DNA of 64,000 nucleotides from Stieleria bergensis (GCA_007745635.1 CP036272.1:3460187-3524186); one strand, 5' to 3'; positions 27,601 through 36,569 are shown, counted from the stretch's first letter. The notes: generated from the sequence alone by a model not told the origin. Numbers and translations are program-made.

Positions 27601-27715
27601 CCTCAGCAGCCCGGCCACCGGACAACTGGACACCAAAGCAGAACAAAATCGCCCCCAAATAGAGCGGGGCAAGCCCGCACTGACGGGAGATCGCATGAAT
27701 TATTTGGGTTGGCAT
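24620..27715 (-). CDS. secretin-like protein made of repeated N domains
   Basis: A 1031-residue exported protein with signal peptide (LGAILFCFGVQLSGGRAAEA). An N0/STN-like segment (FNFSGASWQDVLTWLADEAK) precedes several secretin N (KH-like) domains, e.g. KTYPVRDADVASVYEVLQTLL, PRLIPVIHQDATQMANIIKEMY and a late NSLIITSTTQDFEEIRALVSMLDEM. Glycine-rich linkers interrupt the later domains and the last 40 residues are almost only Gly, Pro, Arg. I do not see the C-terminal secretin barrel or its usual GDIPxLGxLF signature. It begins the GspE/GspF set (126-base gap). Either it forms a periplasmic ring with a separate barrel, or it is a divergent secretin. Confidence 0.82.
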   Translation of the reverse strand: MPTQIIHAISRQCGLAPLYLGAILFCFGVQLSGGRAAEAQERDAIASPAPAANDDAAANDEEVGSPSDVVAPATPESTQPVENNPMPVQIGAPPETTTPPATSARGADVTPDEAARILLQQLDRPTEPELRFNFSGASWQDVLTWLADEAKLSLQIDRFPAGSVSFSDPTRTYTVSESLDLLNRLLLDRGYALIRRGRMLVLIDLEAENSEDLMSELADFVRPDDLAKRGKSDIVTSVFPLGSMTPDEAKQQIPQLIAPFGKVIVLDSARQVKVTERAERLLEIRDVISQSAEQVHEIRLEHRSAEELLQTARPLLGLEAGVNSNDDIRISVGLYGDRIYATGTPSKVAILESLITKADQPLDVAGDGNAAEVERPELKTYPVRDADVASVYEVLQTLLQDEPGVRLAVDPVTQNLIALGGASVHAKVSEVIAEMAGSGEEFKVFQLNRIDPSQALLTINKYFGITEESTEGPIVDGDPTTGRMWVRGSKEEVSQIETLLEQLDGATNTGLLGGRVRTLSLAPGQSEQVLQQLQLYWKMTGRPNSIRVVSPAGSATVNGIQERRLQRPGKSQPPTPEAEQTDQPGQQPSASPVPGLDVRNLRSLDRVRYISGKTPAMELTYVSEPFQEPAVSNPSATVPEVPAPAAANGPSAEIVLEITPDGIRIASDDIEALDELEALLSQLIGPTGVQNDLPTIFWLKYIQADIAAEMVAEIMGGADSSGGLVDTIAGGLGGGMLGGIMGLATGGGGGGGSTSQSILTTTGSVSIVPDLRLNALFIQANDLDMQTIEMILQTIDREESPEDIELTSKPRLIPVIHQDATQMANIIKEMYASKIGGQQQGGGGGRSQGQPSPQDFINALRGGGRGGRGGQESAKSEPTKIAVAVDERSNSLIITSTTQDFEEIRALVSMLDEMGQANEEQTVFYNPKGTLSGQAVYDALNVVLGQQQDDKPSQSNTNSQNGRTNSSSSPSSSDAEAARARFEAFRARFGSGGSPFGGGRPGGGGAPGGGRPGGGGGPGAGGPGGGGRGGR

Positions 27716-28353
27716 TTCAAAATCTGAAACGAAGCGAGTGCAAAAAGTTGATGAGCATGAGCGGGGATCGCAAACCACTATTCTATTCGGAAAGCGAATC
27801 TTGCCAGAGAAAACGCAGATGAAAGCCGATTTCCCCGGCTCTCCCTGCCACTGGCGGCAGTTTGGCAACAATTCCCACCTTGGATGTAACCCCCAAGTTC
27901 TGCCCGAGTTTCTGATCGGAAGGGATTTTTACCGAAACCATCCAATCCATCTGACTTCCCAAGCAATCCCCATTGGGTGCGGTCGCAGGTCGGGCCACCC
28001 AGGTTGGCGGAGAATTTTGCAAAAGCGGTATCCTTGGAATGTTCCTCCCCTGCCAACCAAGCAGCTGCGTTCATGCCGCAAATGGCAGTCATTGTGGCCT
28101 TCAAACGGCAATCTGCGGTTTGGATGCTGACCAATCGCTGCCGCCGCAGAGCGCAGATCACGCATGGCCCAGCGGCGGTCGCGGTCTGGATTCGTTGCGA
28201 CTGTCAGTGAATGCCAATTTTGCGGCGGTTTTCAGTGGGCAGGCGGGTGGTGCAGCTACGTTTGACCGGCAAACACTGCTACCATAAGCGGCGGTTAGTG
28301 CTCCAGCGAACGCCCTGCTGACCGTTCGCCTCCCTCTTCATGACACAAACAAG
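27716..28353. other. 638-base divergent intergenic region
   Basis: Separates the secretin-like gene from methionine aminopeptidase. Open frames of up to 130 codons occur on both strands but overlap each other and have no recognisable content or ribosome binding sites. I see no tRNA-like fold or strong hairpin. Confidence 0.5.
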
Positions 28354-29160
28354 ATGTCCAGAATGCTGAAACAGCAACGTGACTTGATGCTTGATACCCG
28401 CGGCCGAGATGCGATGCGAAAGGCTGGCCAAGCCAATGCGGCCTTGATGGACCACATTCGCCCCCACATCAAAGCCGGCGTCGCCACGATCGAAATCGAC
28501 AACCTGGTGCAGCAATGGACCAAAGAGAATGGCCATCGCCCGGCGACGCTGGGTTACCAGGGCTATCCCAAGAACTGCTGCATCAGCATCAATGAAGTGA
28601 TCTGCCACGGGATTCCGGACGAGCGTGTGTTGGTTGATGGCGACATCGTCAACGTCGACATCACCACCGTCGTTGACGGCTGGCATGGCGACCAGAGCGA
28701 AACCTTTCTGATTGGCGAAGTGACCGAAGACAAGCGCCGAGTGACGCAAGCCGCCTTTGATTGCATGCATTTGGCCATCGAGGCGATCACCCCCGGTTGC
28801 AACGTGGCCACCATCGGCCAGGCCATTGTTCCAGAAGCCGAAGAGCGTGGCTTTTCGGTGGTTCGCGAATACGTCGGCCACGGACTGGGGCGTCAATTTC
28901 ACCTCGATCCGACCATTCCACACTTCCCCAATCGTCAAAGCCGTATCGACCGCTTGATGCCCGGCATGTGCTTTACCATCGAGCCCATGATCAACGTTGG
29001 CAGTCGTTACACACGTTTGGATAAAAACGACGGCTGGACGGTTCGTACGAAAGATGGCCAAGCCTCGGCACAATTCGAGCATTCCGTATTGATGACCGAG
29101 GATGGCCCAGAAATCCTAACACAGACCGTCGACGGCCCAAAAAAGGGACACCAATTCTGA
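28354..29160 (+). CDS. map: methionine aminopeptidase, type I
   Basis: A 268-residue metalloprotease removing the initiator Met from nascent proteins. The metal ligands are all visible: VNVDITTV and WHGDQSETF (two Asp), YVGHGLG (His), FTIEPM (Glu) and FEHSVLM (Glu). NEVICHGIPD is the type I substrate-pocket motif. The N-terminal 14 residues precede the usual start of the fold, so an alternative ATG at 28363 or later is possible; there is no clear ribosome binding site to decide. Confidence 0.96.
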   Translation: MSRMLKQQRDLMLDTRGRDAMRKAGQANAALMDHIRPHIKAGVATIEIDNLVQQWTKENGHRPATLGYQGYPKNCCISINEVICHGIPDERVLVDGDIVNVDITTVVDGWHGDQSETFLIGEVTEDKRRVTQAAFDCMHLAIEAITPGCNVATIGQAIVPEAEERGFSVVREYVGHGLGRQFHLDPTIPHFPNRQSRIDRLMPGMCFTIEPMINVGSRYTRLDKNDGWTVRTKDGQASAQFEHSVLMTEDGPEILTQTVDGPKKGHQF

Positions 29161-29251
29161 TCACGATCTAAACTAAACGCAGACGTCGCGTTGTTGTTGC
29201 GTGCCGCTATTGCCTCACTTCCTCCGATCCACCGCTTCACAGGCCCCTCCT

Positions 29252-30136
29252 ATGCCAAACCGATTCCCTCGCCGCTTGGTTCACTTGTTCGCTGTTGCCG
29301 CAGTCGCCTTGACCGCCCTGCCTGCCAAATCGGCCTTTGCCGCTGACCCGAAACCACTGCAAGTCCTGCTGGTCGCCGGTGGATGCTGCCACGACTACAA
29401 GGCACAAACCAAAATCCTGAAGGAAGGCATTGAGGCGAGAATCAACGCCGAAGTCACCGTCGTGCTCAGCCCCAGCACTTCCACCGGAACGCGTTTCGAG
29501 ATCTATGAATCAGACGACTGGGCAAAGAAATACGATGTCGTTCTGCATGACGAGTGCAGCGCGTCAGTGACCGATCAACCCTATGTCACCCGCATCCTGA
29601 AAGCGCACGCTGACGGTGTGCCAGCAGTCAACTTGCACTGCGCCATGCACAGCTATCGCTGGGGCAATTTTCGCGCCGCTGTCGAAGATGGCGCGGACAA
29701 TGCAGGCTGGTATGAGATGCTGGGACTGCAATCCACCGGACACGGCCCCAAGTTCCCAATCGATGTCAGCTACGCCGATTCCAAAAATCCCATCGCCCAT
29801 GACATGCAAGATTGGACCACGGTCAACGAAGAACTCTACAACAACATTCGAGTCTTCAGCGGCGCCGAAGTAATCGCCAGTGGCAAGCAAGCGGTTCCAC
29901 CGCGCAAAAAGGATCTGGAAAAGAATCCCGAAGCCAAGCCACGTGTCAGCGAAGCCGTCGTCGCGTGGACCAATCTGTACGGTCCCAACAAGACCCGGAT
30001 CTTTAGCACCACCCTGGGACACTTCAACGAAACCGTTGCCGACGATCGCTATCTGGAACTGGTCTGCCGAGGGTTGCTGTGGACAACGGACAACATCAGT
30101 GCCGACGGTAGTGCCGCTGAGGGCTACGGCAAGTAG
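29252..30136 (+). CDS. exported ThuA-domain protein
   Basis: A 294-residue secreted protein with signal peptide (RRLVHLFAVAAVALTALPAKSAFA). The mature part is a ThuA-like class I glutamine-amidotransferase-related fold: VLLVAGGCCHDYKAQTKIL, YDVVLHDECSA, AVNLHCAMHSYR, GHGPKFPID and the C-terminal FSTTLGHFNETVADDRYLELVCRGLLW. ThuA proteins are linked to trehalose or other sugar use; this branch is abundant in planctomycetes and its substrate is not known. ATG 29252 is preferred over the upstream open-frame start because the signal peptide begins there. Confidence 0.88.
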   Translation: MPNRFPRRLVHLFAVAAVALTALPAKSAFAADPKPLQVLLVAGGCCHDYKAQTKILKEGIEARINAEVTVVLSPSTSTGTRFEIYESDDWAKKYDVVLHDECSASVTDQPYVTRILKAHADGVPAVNLHCAMHSYRWGNFRAAVEDGADNAGWYEMLGLQSTGHGPKFPIDVSYADSKNPIAHDMQDWTTVNEELYNNIRVFSGAEVIASGKQAVPPRKKDLEKNPEAKPRVSEAVVAWTNLYGPNKTRIFSTTLGHFNETVADDRYLELVCRGLLWTTDNISADGSAAEGYGK

Positions 30137-30253
30137 AACGCACTGAGTCGCCTACTTGCTGGCTGCGTCGTTTCGCGTACAACATGCAAACAGGCGTGTC
30201 TGTGGCACGCCGACGTTCGAAACCCTCGCCACGCTCTTCTGGGGCCTTGACCC

Positions 30254-31216
30254 ATGCAGCCAATCAAAGCCGCCGCGGTTCAGTTCAATCACCAACCTGG
30301 TGATAAGCACTTCAATCTGGGCCGCGTTCGCAAACTGTCCGAACTCGCCAGCCGGATGCAGGTCGATCTGGCCGTGTTTCCCGAGATGTGCCTGACGGGA
30401 TATTGGCATCTGCGGGACTTTGATCGCGATCAAATCGCACGATTGGCCGAACCCATCGAGGGCGGCTGGAGCGCCGATCAACTGCGTCATCTCGCCGAAG
30501 AGCACTCGATGACCATCGGCGCGGGCTTGATTGAAAAGGGCGACGACGACGCGTTCTATAACAGCTATGTCGTCGCCATGCCCGATGGCAACATCGCCGT
30601 GCATCGAAAACTGCATTGCTTCATTAACGAACACATGTCCAGCGGTGACAGTTACACCGTCTTCGACATCCCCCAAGGCGCTCGCGTTGGCGTCTTGATC
30701 TGTTACGACAACAACATCGGTGAAAACGTTCGCATCAACGCGCTGATGGGCGCAGAGATCCTGTTGGCCCCTCACCAGACCGGCGGCTGCAATTCGCCGA
30801 GCCCGCACTGCATGGGAACCATTGATCCTGAACTCTGGCGGAATCGTGAAAATGATCCCGAAGCCATCGAAGCGGAATTCAGAGGACCCAAAGGCCGCCA
30901 ATGGCTGCAACGCTGGTTGCCGGCCCGAGCTCACGATAACGGACTGTTCTACGTTTTCTCAAACGGGGTCGGTGTGGACGATAATGAAGTCCGGACTGGC
31001 AATTCGATGATCCTGGACCCCTACGGCGGAGCACTGGCGGAAACCTGGAAAGCAGAGGATGCTGTCGTCGTCGCTGACCTCGATCCATCGCTACAGCCCG
31101 GTTCGACCGGACGCCGCTGGCTGAAGTCCCGCCGCCCGGATCTTTACCAGCCATTGACACAGCCCACAGGCATCGAAGAAGACACACGCAAAGTCCGATT
31201 CACACCGGTTGACTAA
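30254..31216 (+). CDS. carbon-nitrogen hydrolase (nitrilase superfamily)
   Basis: A 320-residue cytoplasmic amidase/nitrilase-fold enzyme. The catalytic triad is visible: Glu in VFPEMCLTGY, Lys in HRKLHCF and Cys in LICYDNN. The protein ends with RWLKSRRPDLYQPL, a feature of the amidase-like branch. It probably hydrolyses a small amide or carbamoyl compound; the exact substrate is unknown. It faces an AraC regulator gene and is near an aldolase and a flavin oxidoreductase, which suggests a role in breaking down one compound. Confidence 0.9.
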   Translation: MQPIKAAAVQFNHQPGDKHFNLGRVRKLSELASRMQVDLAVFPEMCLTGYWHLRDFDRDQIARLAEPIEGGWSADQLRHLAEEHSMTIGAGLIEKGDDDAFYNSYVVAMPDGNIAVHRKLHCFINEHMSSGDSYTVFDIPQGARVGVLICYDNNIGENVRINALMGAEILLAPHQTGGCNSPSPHCMGTIDPELWRNRENDPEAIEAEFRGPKGRQWLQRWLPARAHDNGLFYVFSNGVGVDDNEVRTGNSMILDPYGGALAETWKAEDAVVVADLDPSLQPGSTGRRWLKSRRPDLYQPLTQPTGIEEDTRKVRFTPVD

Positions 31217-31267
31217 GCAACCACCCATTCTCCGTCCCCTTTTCCGGTTCCAGCAGCCAGCCTTGCG

Positions 31268-32122
31268 CTAGAGTTGGTTCTCGCCACGATATCGCTTGGG
31301 TGATAATTTGACTTGTGACTTGAACTGACGATAGAACGTCGACAGATCATTGAACCCGCATTCGAACGCAATCGATGCGATCGGCAAGTCAGTCTGCACC
31401 AGTTGATGTTTGGCGTGATTGATCGCCAGTCGACGGACGTAGGTCAGCCAAGTGGTCCCGGTGAGCTCTTGAAACCGATCCGTGAACACTCGCCGCGAAA
31501 CACCGATGGATTGGGCGGCTTGCTCAATCGTGGTCGCTTCATAGAACTCAGTGGACAATCGATCAACGTACTCTTGGACTAAACCCCGATCGTCAAGATA
31601 GGGTCGTTGTGGTTGTTGGCTGCGACGACCGTCTAGGTCGCTACGCAGCTGCAGCAACCACTTCACCACACGCAGTGCCGAGGCCACCATTGCGACCGCT
31701 TGCCAAGGGTCTGGTTTGACCTGCTGGTGCCGCATCCGCCGCAACTGCGTGGCGATGCGATTGGCAAAGTGAGGACTCGCGGAGATCAAGCCTGGCTGAA
31801 GCTGCTGCACAGGGTCCGAAGCCATGGAATAGACATCCGTTGCGATGCAACAAACGTACAAGCTGCTGGCGGCGTCCGGCGCATCAACAATGCGATTTTC
31901 GCAGCCCGGCGGCACGACCAACACATCGCCATGTTCGAAGCGGTCGATGCGATGCCGAAATTCAAGCACGCCTCGTCCGTGAAGCACATACAGCAGCTTG
32001 AAAAACCGATGCTCACGCCAGTCCATGCTGAAGTTCGGCGAATGATGGCTTTCCAAAACAGTGACGCCCCAAGCTGGCAAATGTTCCGGCAGCGCTCGAT
32101 CGGTCAACGCTTTGTCATTCAT
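31268..32122 (-). CDS. AraC-family transcriptional regulator
   Basis: A 284-residue regulator. The N-terminal half is a cupin-type sensor (FFKLLYVLHGRGVLEF, FEHGDVLVVPPGCENRI). The C-terminal AraC domain has both helix-turn-helix motifs: ATTIEQAAQSIGVSRRVFTDRF and LPIASIAFECGFNDLSTFYRQF, followed by LSPKRYR. The ATG at 32122 is used because the upstream part of the open frame is low complexity. It is transcribed divergently from the DapA-like aldolase gene, which it probably controls together with the oxidoreductase. Confidence 0.92.
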   Translation of the reverse strand: MNDKALTDRALPEHLPAWGVTVLESHHSPNFSMDWREHRFFKLLYVLHGRGVLEFRHRIDRFEHGDVLVVPPGCENRIVDAPDAASSLYVCCIATDVYSMASDPVQQLQPGLISASPHFANRIATQLRRMRHQQVKPDPWQAVAMVASALRVVKWLLQLRSDLDGRRSQQPQRPYLDDRGLVQEYVDRLSTEFYEATTIEQAAQSIGVSRRVFTDRFQELTGTTWLTYVRRLAINHAKHQLVQTDLPIASIAFECGFNDLSTFYRQFKSQVKLSPKRYRGENQL

Positions 32123-32368
32123 GGAGAATCCAGTGGCCAAGGAAGTCAGCTCGAACAGGCGTCTGGGTGGCGAAAAACGCCTGTCGCCGTTGGTCTCAGC
32201 GGGGCGAATCCGTTCGCTCCAATCCAGTCTGATCAGGGATCCAGACCGCCACGATGTTCCCGATCGCTGGCAGCGACAGCAAACCGAACGCCGCCTCGCC
32301 CGATTTGCAAATTCCATTTTAGCTTCAATTGCCAAGACGAACACCGGACCGTTGGCTAAATTGTTGTC
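32123..32368. promoter_or_regulatory. divergent regulatory region, araC-type gene / dapA-like gene
   Basis: 246 bases between divergently transcribed regulator and aldolase genes, where AraC-type operators would be expected. I could not define a specific inverted or direct operator repeat by eye; the call rests on gene arrangement. Confidence 0.4.
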
Positions 32369-33355
32369 ATGACCACACAAGATCACCCGAATCACGAAAC
32401 CGCCTCGATGCGTCTCGATCCCCATTCACTCCGTCGTCCCAAGCGCGCCATCACGGGGATGTCAGCGATCCTTTTGCCGATGCAGGACGAAACACGCATT
32501 GACTGGTCAGGCTTTCAGGAACACGTTCAGAACACGTTTGACTGCGGCTTAATCCCCGCGATCAACATGGACACTGGCTATGCAAATCTGATTGACGAAG
32601 CCACTCGTCAGCAGGCACTGCAACTGACCCAGGAAATCGCAGATGGGCGAACCTTTCTCAGTGGAGCCTTTGTTGGTGACCGAGCCAACGACGCATTCAA
32701 CTTGCCAGCCTATCGGTCGGCAATGGACGAGATCGCGTCGCATGATGGCACTCCGATCATCTTTCAATCCTATGGACTAACGCAAGGGACGACCACTGAG
32801 ATCATCGAGCGTTATCACGCGATCAGCCAAGCTTGTGAGAGCTTTTATGCGTTTGAGTTGGGAACAATGTTTGCTCCCTTTGGCAGTGTCTATTCCTTGA
32901 CGGCCTACAACGCATTGATGCAGATCCCGAACTGTCTTGGCGCCAAACATTCCTCGCTCTCGCGCGAACTGGAGTGGCAGCGTCTTGAACTTCGCAATCA
33001 GCAACGGCCTGACTTCCTGGTATTAACCGGCAATGATTTGGCCATTGACATGGTGATGTACGGTAGCGATTACTTGCTGGGCCTGAGCACGTTTTCGCCA
33101 GAAGCCTTCGCGCGACGCGACAGAATGTGGCTCGAAGGGGATCATCACTTTTACGAACTCAATGACCTTCTGCAGTACCTGGGTGCGTTCGCGTTTCGCC
33201 CGACCGTTCCAGCTTACAAACATAACGCAGCCATGTTTCTAAAGTTGCGCGGTAAGATCGTCTGTGATGCCACTTATCCCGGGGCCGACCAACGCCCGGC
33301 GTCGGATCGCGAAGTGCTGGCTGCCATTGCGGACCAACTGGCGACATTCCTCTAG
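32369..33355 (+). CDS. dihydrodipicolinate synthase family aldolase
   Basis: A 328-residue (beta-alpha)8 class I aldolase of the DapA/N-acetylneuraminate lyase family. The Schiff-base lysine is seen in [11 protein letters not shown], and [23 protein letters not shown] is the typical first strand and helix. The usual GTTGE substrate loop is replaced by NMDTGYANL, so it is not a canonical DapA and probably cleaves or condenses another 2-oxo acid. It lies divergent from an AraC regulator and upstream of an Old Yellow Enzyme gene, consistent with a catabolic unit. Confidence 0.85.
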   Translation: MTTQDHPNHETASMRLDPHSLRRPKRAITGMSAILLPMQDETRIDWSGFQEHVQNTFDCGLIPAINMDTGYANLIDEATRQQALQLTQEIADGRTFLSGAFVGDRANDAFNLPAYRSAMDEIASHDGTPIIFQSYGLTQGTTTEIIERYHAISQACESFYAFELGTMFAPFGSVYSLTAYNALMQIPNCLGAKHSSLSRELEWQRLELRNQQRPDFLVLTGNDLAIDMVMYGSDYLLGLSTFSPEAFARRDRMWLEGDHHFYELNDLLQYLGAFAFRPTVPAYKHNAAMFLKLRGKIVCDATYPGADQRPASDREVLAAIADQLATFL

Positions 33356-33442
33356 GACAGTCGTTGCCAACTCGCATTCGTTTTGCCAACCGACCAGCGC
33401 TGCACTTCCCTGCTCTTCTGACACTCTTCCCAAGTCTTCCCC

Positions 33443-34882
33443 ATGGCCAAGTACCCTCGCGTTGCCAGTCTGAAAACCGTCGATGACTTTCGTGGTCGAT
33501 TAAATGACCTGGACCTTCGCATGCCAGTGCAGGACAGGGTTGAGCCCGGGCCGGATTCGGTGCTCGCTCAGCCTGCGACCGTCAACGGTGTCTCGATCGG
33601 CAATCGCTTCTGCATTCTGCCCATGGAAGGCTGGGACGGAACGACCGACGGTCGGCCCACTGACCTGACCCGACGGCGCTGGCAAAACTTTGGGATCAGC
33701 GGCGCTAAACTGATCTGGGGTGGCGAGGCAGTGGCGGTGCGTCACGATGGACGTGCCAATCCCAATCAACTGTGCATGCAAGGGGATAACGCCAACGAGA
33801 TCGCAGAACTGCATGACTTATTGATTCACGCCCACCAAGAACGTTTTGGGGACACGGAAGATCTGCTGGTTGGGCTGCAATTGACGCATAGTGGCCGCTA
33901 TGCACGCCCGAACCAAAAAGCCGTTGCTGAACCTCGGGCGGTGCAACGCAACCCCGCCCTTGATGATCGTGTTGGCGTCGTCGATTCATCTGGATTGATC
34001 AGTGACGATGAGCTCAAATCCCTGATCGAAGACTTTGTTCGATCCGCCGTCGAGGCACAGAAGATCGGATTCCGTTTCGTCGATGTCAAACATTGTCACG
34101 GTTACCTCGGGCATGAGTTGTTAAGCGGCATGGATCGTCCGGGCCCTTTTGGCGGCAGCTTCGAAAACCGAACGCGATTCCTGCGTGAGATCGTCGCGGG
34201 CATCCGTGCAGAAGCTCCGGGGCTGGAAATCGGCGTTCGATTCAGCTTGTTTGATTTCGTACCGTTTGTGACTGGCGACGATTCAGTGGGCACGCCAGAC
34301 CAGCGTGGCGACTCTCGACTGCACTTTGGTTGCACGCATGACGGTCTGGGGATCGACCTTGAAACCCCCGTGCGGTTTGTTCAGCTGCTCGATTCACTGG
34401 GCATTCGCCTGATCTGCACCACAGCGGGCAGCCCTTACAGCACGCCACACCTACAGCGACCGGCATTCTTTCCGCCCAGTGATGGATATCAACCGCCAGA
34501 AGATCCGTTGGTGGGCGTTGATCGCCAGATTCTGGCCACCGCGGCGCTTAAACAGCAATGCCCCGACGCGTTCATCGTTGGTTCCGGCTACACCTACCTG
34601 CAAGACTGGATCGGTCATGTAGGTCAAGCGGTGGTTGACGCTGGCATGGCGGACTCGATTGGCTTGGGCCGGATGGTGCTCTCGTATCCCGATTTGCCAG
34701 CGGACATCATTGCGGGCACACAGGTCCAGCGCAAACGCATCTGCCGAACGTTTAGCGACTGCACCACGGCGCCACGAAAAGGCATGATCAGCGGTTGCTA
34801 CCCCTTGGACCCGTTTTACAAGCAGATGCCCGAGCGAACGGAGCTTGCGAAGTTAAAGAAAGAATCAACCAACATGGTTTGA
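33443..34882 (+). CDS. NADH:flavin oxidoreductase (Old Yellow Enzyme family)
   Basis: A 479-residue FMN-dependent oxidoreductase. The barrel shows NRFCILPMEGWDG, GAKLIWGGEAVAV, LQLTHSGRYARPN, VDVKHCHGYLGHELLSG (substrate-binding His pair HCHG), FGGSFENRTRFLREIV and the C-terminal SIGLGRMVLSYPDL. The protein is longer than typical single-domain members (about 350-400) because of an N-terminal 45-residue extension and internal insertions. It lacks the extra FeS/FAD domains of 2,4-dienoyl-CoA reductase. 87 bases after the aldolase gene, so likely the same operon; substrate unknown. Confidence 0.9.
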   Translation: MAKYPRVASLKTVDDFRGRLNDLDLRMPVQDRVEPGPDSVLAQPATVNGVSIGNRFCILPMEGWDGTTDGRPTDLTRRRWQNFGISGAKLIWGGEAVAVRHDGRANPNQLCMQGDNANEIAELHDLLIHAHQERFGDTEDLLVGLQLTHSGRYARPNQKAVAEPRAVQRNPALDDRVGVVDSSGLISDDELKSLIEDFVRSAVEAQKIGFRFVDVKHCHGYLGHELLSGMDRPGPFGGSFENRTRFLREIVAGIRAEAPGLEIGVRFSLFDFVPFVTGDDSVGTPDQRGDSRLHFGCTHDGLGIDLETPVRFVQLLDSLGIRLICTTAGSPYSTPHLQRPAFFPPSDGYQPPEDPLVGVDRQILATAALKQQCPDAFIVGSGYTYLQDWIGHVGQAVVDAGMADSIGLGRMVLSYPDLPADIIAGTQVQRKRICRTFSDCTTAPRKGMISGCYPLDPFYKQMPERTELAKLKKESTNMV

Positions 34883-34886
34883 TCCG

Positions 34887-35597
34887 CTACGATCGTTCGT
34901 CGCCTTCGTCCGGATCGTCGCCAAACACATCACCGACATCGTCGCGATCATAGAACTGCACACCAACAGGAAACGCATCGGTGGCCGTGACAACGCGTTC
35001 GATTTTCTGGCACTCCGCTCGCAAGTCACCCGCGCTCCCATTTCCTTGCACATAGATGCACAGGCCGACTTGCCCGTCTTCATCGACATCTTCAAAGAGT
35101 TCCAAATCCGAATAACCAACGGAATGCAACCGTTTAGCCGTGGCGTGCAAGTCATGGATCGTTTCAGCGCCGATCAGGAACGCCCAGGGGACGTCCTCAC
35201 CGGGTTCAAACTCCAATGCTGCGAATTCAGTCAGCCGATCGGGAGCGGATTCGAATTCGATCCAGCCCATCACTTCATCCAGATCCTGCAGATCGATCGC
35301 TTCGACGACGTCCACTCCCAAATAGCTTAGACCCGACTGCAATGCCAGTTGTTTGAACGCCGCATCGGCAACACGAACGTCTTGGGGGGTGGCTAAATCG
35401 GCGTGTTTGGCAACGACAAGATAGCTCCCCTGCTGAACGGCGGCCTTGTCATGAACTTGCGTCTCAAAACCCGAGGGCAGGTGGGAAGCGAAATGGGAAG
35501 CCGCTTCGGCTCTGTCCGCTGTGCAAGCAAACATCCAGATCAGGCCGGACGGATACGGCTCCCCCAGTTGTTGAATCAATTCATCACTCGTTGCCAC
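34887..35597 (-). CDS. protein of unknown function, possibly RraB-like
   Basis: A 236-residue acidic protein that I do not firmly recognise. The first half (ATSDELIQQLGEPYPSGLIWMFACTADRAEAASHFASHL) and the second (PWAFLIGAETIHDLHATAKRLHSVGYSDLELFEDVDEDG) look like two similar ferredoxin-like alpha/beta modules, the second resembling the RraB (RNase E inhibitor) fold. The C-terminus is Asp/Glu-rich (YDRDDVGDVFGDDPDEGD). The start is taken as GTG 35597 because AGGAG lies seven bases upstream; the open frame continues to 35636. It converges on the oxidoreductase gene with a 4-base gap. Confidence 0.75.
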   Translation of the reverse strand: MATSDELIQQLGEPYPSGLIWMFACTADRAEAASHFASHLPSGFETQVHDKAAVQQGSYLVVAKHADLATPQDVRVADAAFKQLALQSGLSYLGVDVVEAIDLQDLDEVMGWIEFESAPDRLTEFAALEFEPGEDVPWAFLIGAETIHDLHATAKRLHSVGYSDLELFEDVDEDGQVGLCIYVQGNGSAGDLRAECQKIERVVTATDAFPVGVQFYDRDDVGDVFGDDPDEGDERS

Positions 35598-35852
35598 GAC
35601 AATGCTCCTGTTCTGGTTAACCCGCTGGATGATCACCCATCGCCCCCAAGCGGAACAACAGTCATCTGGCTAGACCGAGCGTCTCGCAGGGAATCGCGTC
35701 ACAACACCAGCGACGAGGTAAACGCTCAATTCTTGACCCGCTGGTTTTAGCACCTTCCTACAGCCTAGGAAACTACGGTATGATGGTAATCGGTTCCGAT
35801 TGCGACCCGCAATCTTGACGATCAGCCGAATCCTAATCTACCACCAGTTGCC

Positions 35853-36569
35853 ATGTCCGTTGATTACAAGTCACAAGTTGATGAAGGCCTACTGCATCGC
35901 CTGCAATCCTTGCACGCTCAAGTGGCGGACTTGGAGGGGCAATTGGCTCGCGGTCCAAGGCAGATTGCCGCCAGTGAGGCGATTGTGCAGCAAGCCCAGC
36001 AGGCATTGGCCGACGCCCAGCAAAAGGTGAAGGACGTCAAACTGGCCTGCGATGAAAAGCAGTTGCAACTCAGCTCACGTGAAGCGCGGATTGAGGAATT
36101 AAAAGCCAAACTAAACACCGCCGCAAGCAACAAAGAGTTCAGCCTTCTCAAGGACCAAATCGCCGCCGACACGCAAGCCAACAGCGTTCAAAGTGACGAG
36201 ATCATGGAAGCCTGGGAACGCATCGATGAACTGACCAACCTCGTCGGCCAGGCTGAACAAGAGCTCACCGAAAAGCAAAGCGAGTTGATCGAACGCACCG
36301 AGAAAGTGCAGCAGCGAATGAACGTTGTCACCTCCGATCTAGAACACGTTCGACAGCAACTCACCAATGCCGAAGCGAAACTGCCGCCGGTGATGATGGA
36401 CGACTACCTGCGATCAACCGGCGCTCGCGGCGAAGAAGCATTGGCACCGATTGAAGACGGTTGCTGCGGAGTCTGCAACCAGATGCTGACCACACAGATC
36501 GTCGATCGCATCCGATTGAAGTACTTGGCTACCTGTCCCAATTGCTCGGCATGGCTGTACAGCATTTAG
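35853..36569 (+). CDS. coiled-coil protein with C-terminal C4 zinc ribbon
   Basis: A 238-residue protein: residues about 10-175 form a long antiparallel-type coiled coil (heptad-rich LHAQVADLEGQLARG ... EQELTEKQSELIERTEKVQQR), and residues about 205-238 form a zinc ribbon with CCGVC and CPNC. This is the architecture of the C4-type zinc ribbon family (HP0958/CdsZ-like), thought to act with RNA or ribosomal partners. It is followed 47 bases later by coaE, a neighbourhood seen for this family elsewhere. Function here is inferred only from family. Confidence 0.88.
   Translation: MSVDYKSQVDEGLLHRLQSLHAQVADLEGQLARGPRQIAASEAIVQQAQQALADAQQKVKDVKLACDEKQLQLSSREARIEELKAKLNTAASNKEFSLLKDQIAADTQANSVQSDEIMEAWERIDELTNLVGQAEQELTEKQSELIERTEKVQQRMNVVTSDLEHVRQQLTNAEAKLPPVMMDDYLRSTGARGEEALAPIEDGCCGVCNQMLTTQIVDRIRLKYLATCPNCSAWLYSI

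Noticed and set aside
27778-28161. Open frames of up to 130 codons on both strands upstream of map
   Set aside because: Mutually overlapping, unconvincing composition and no ribosome binding sites.
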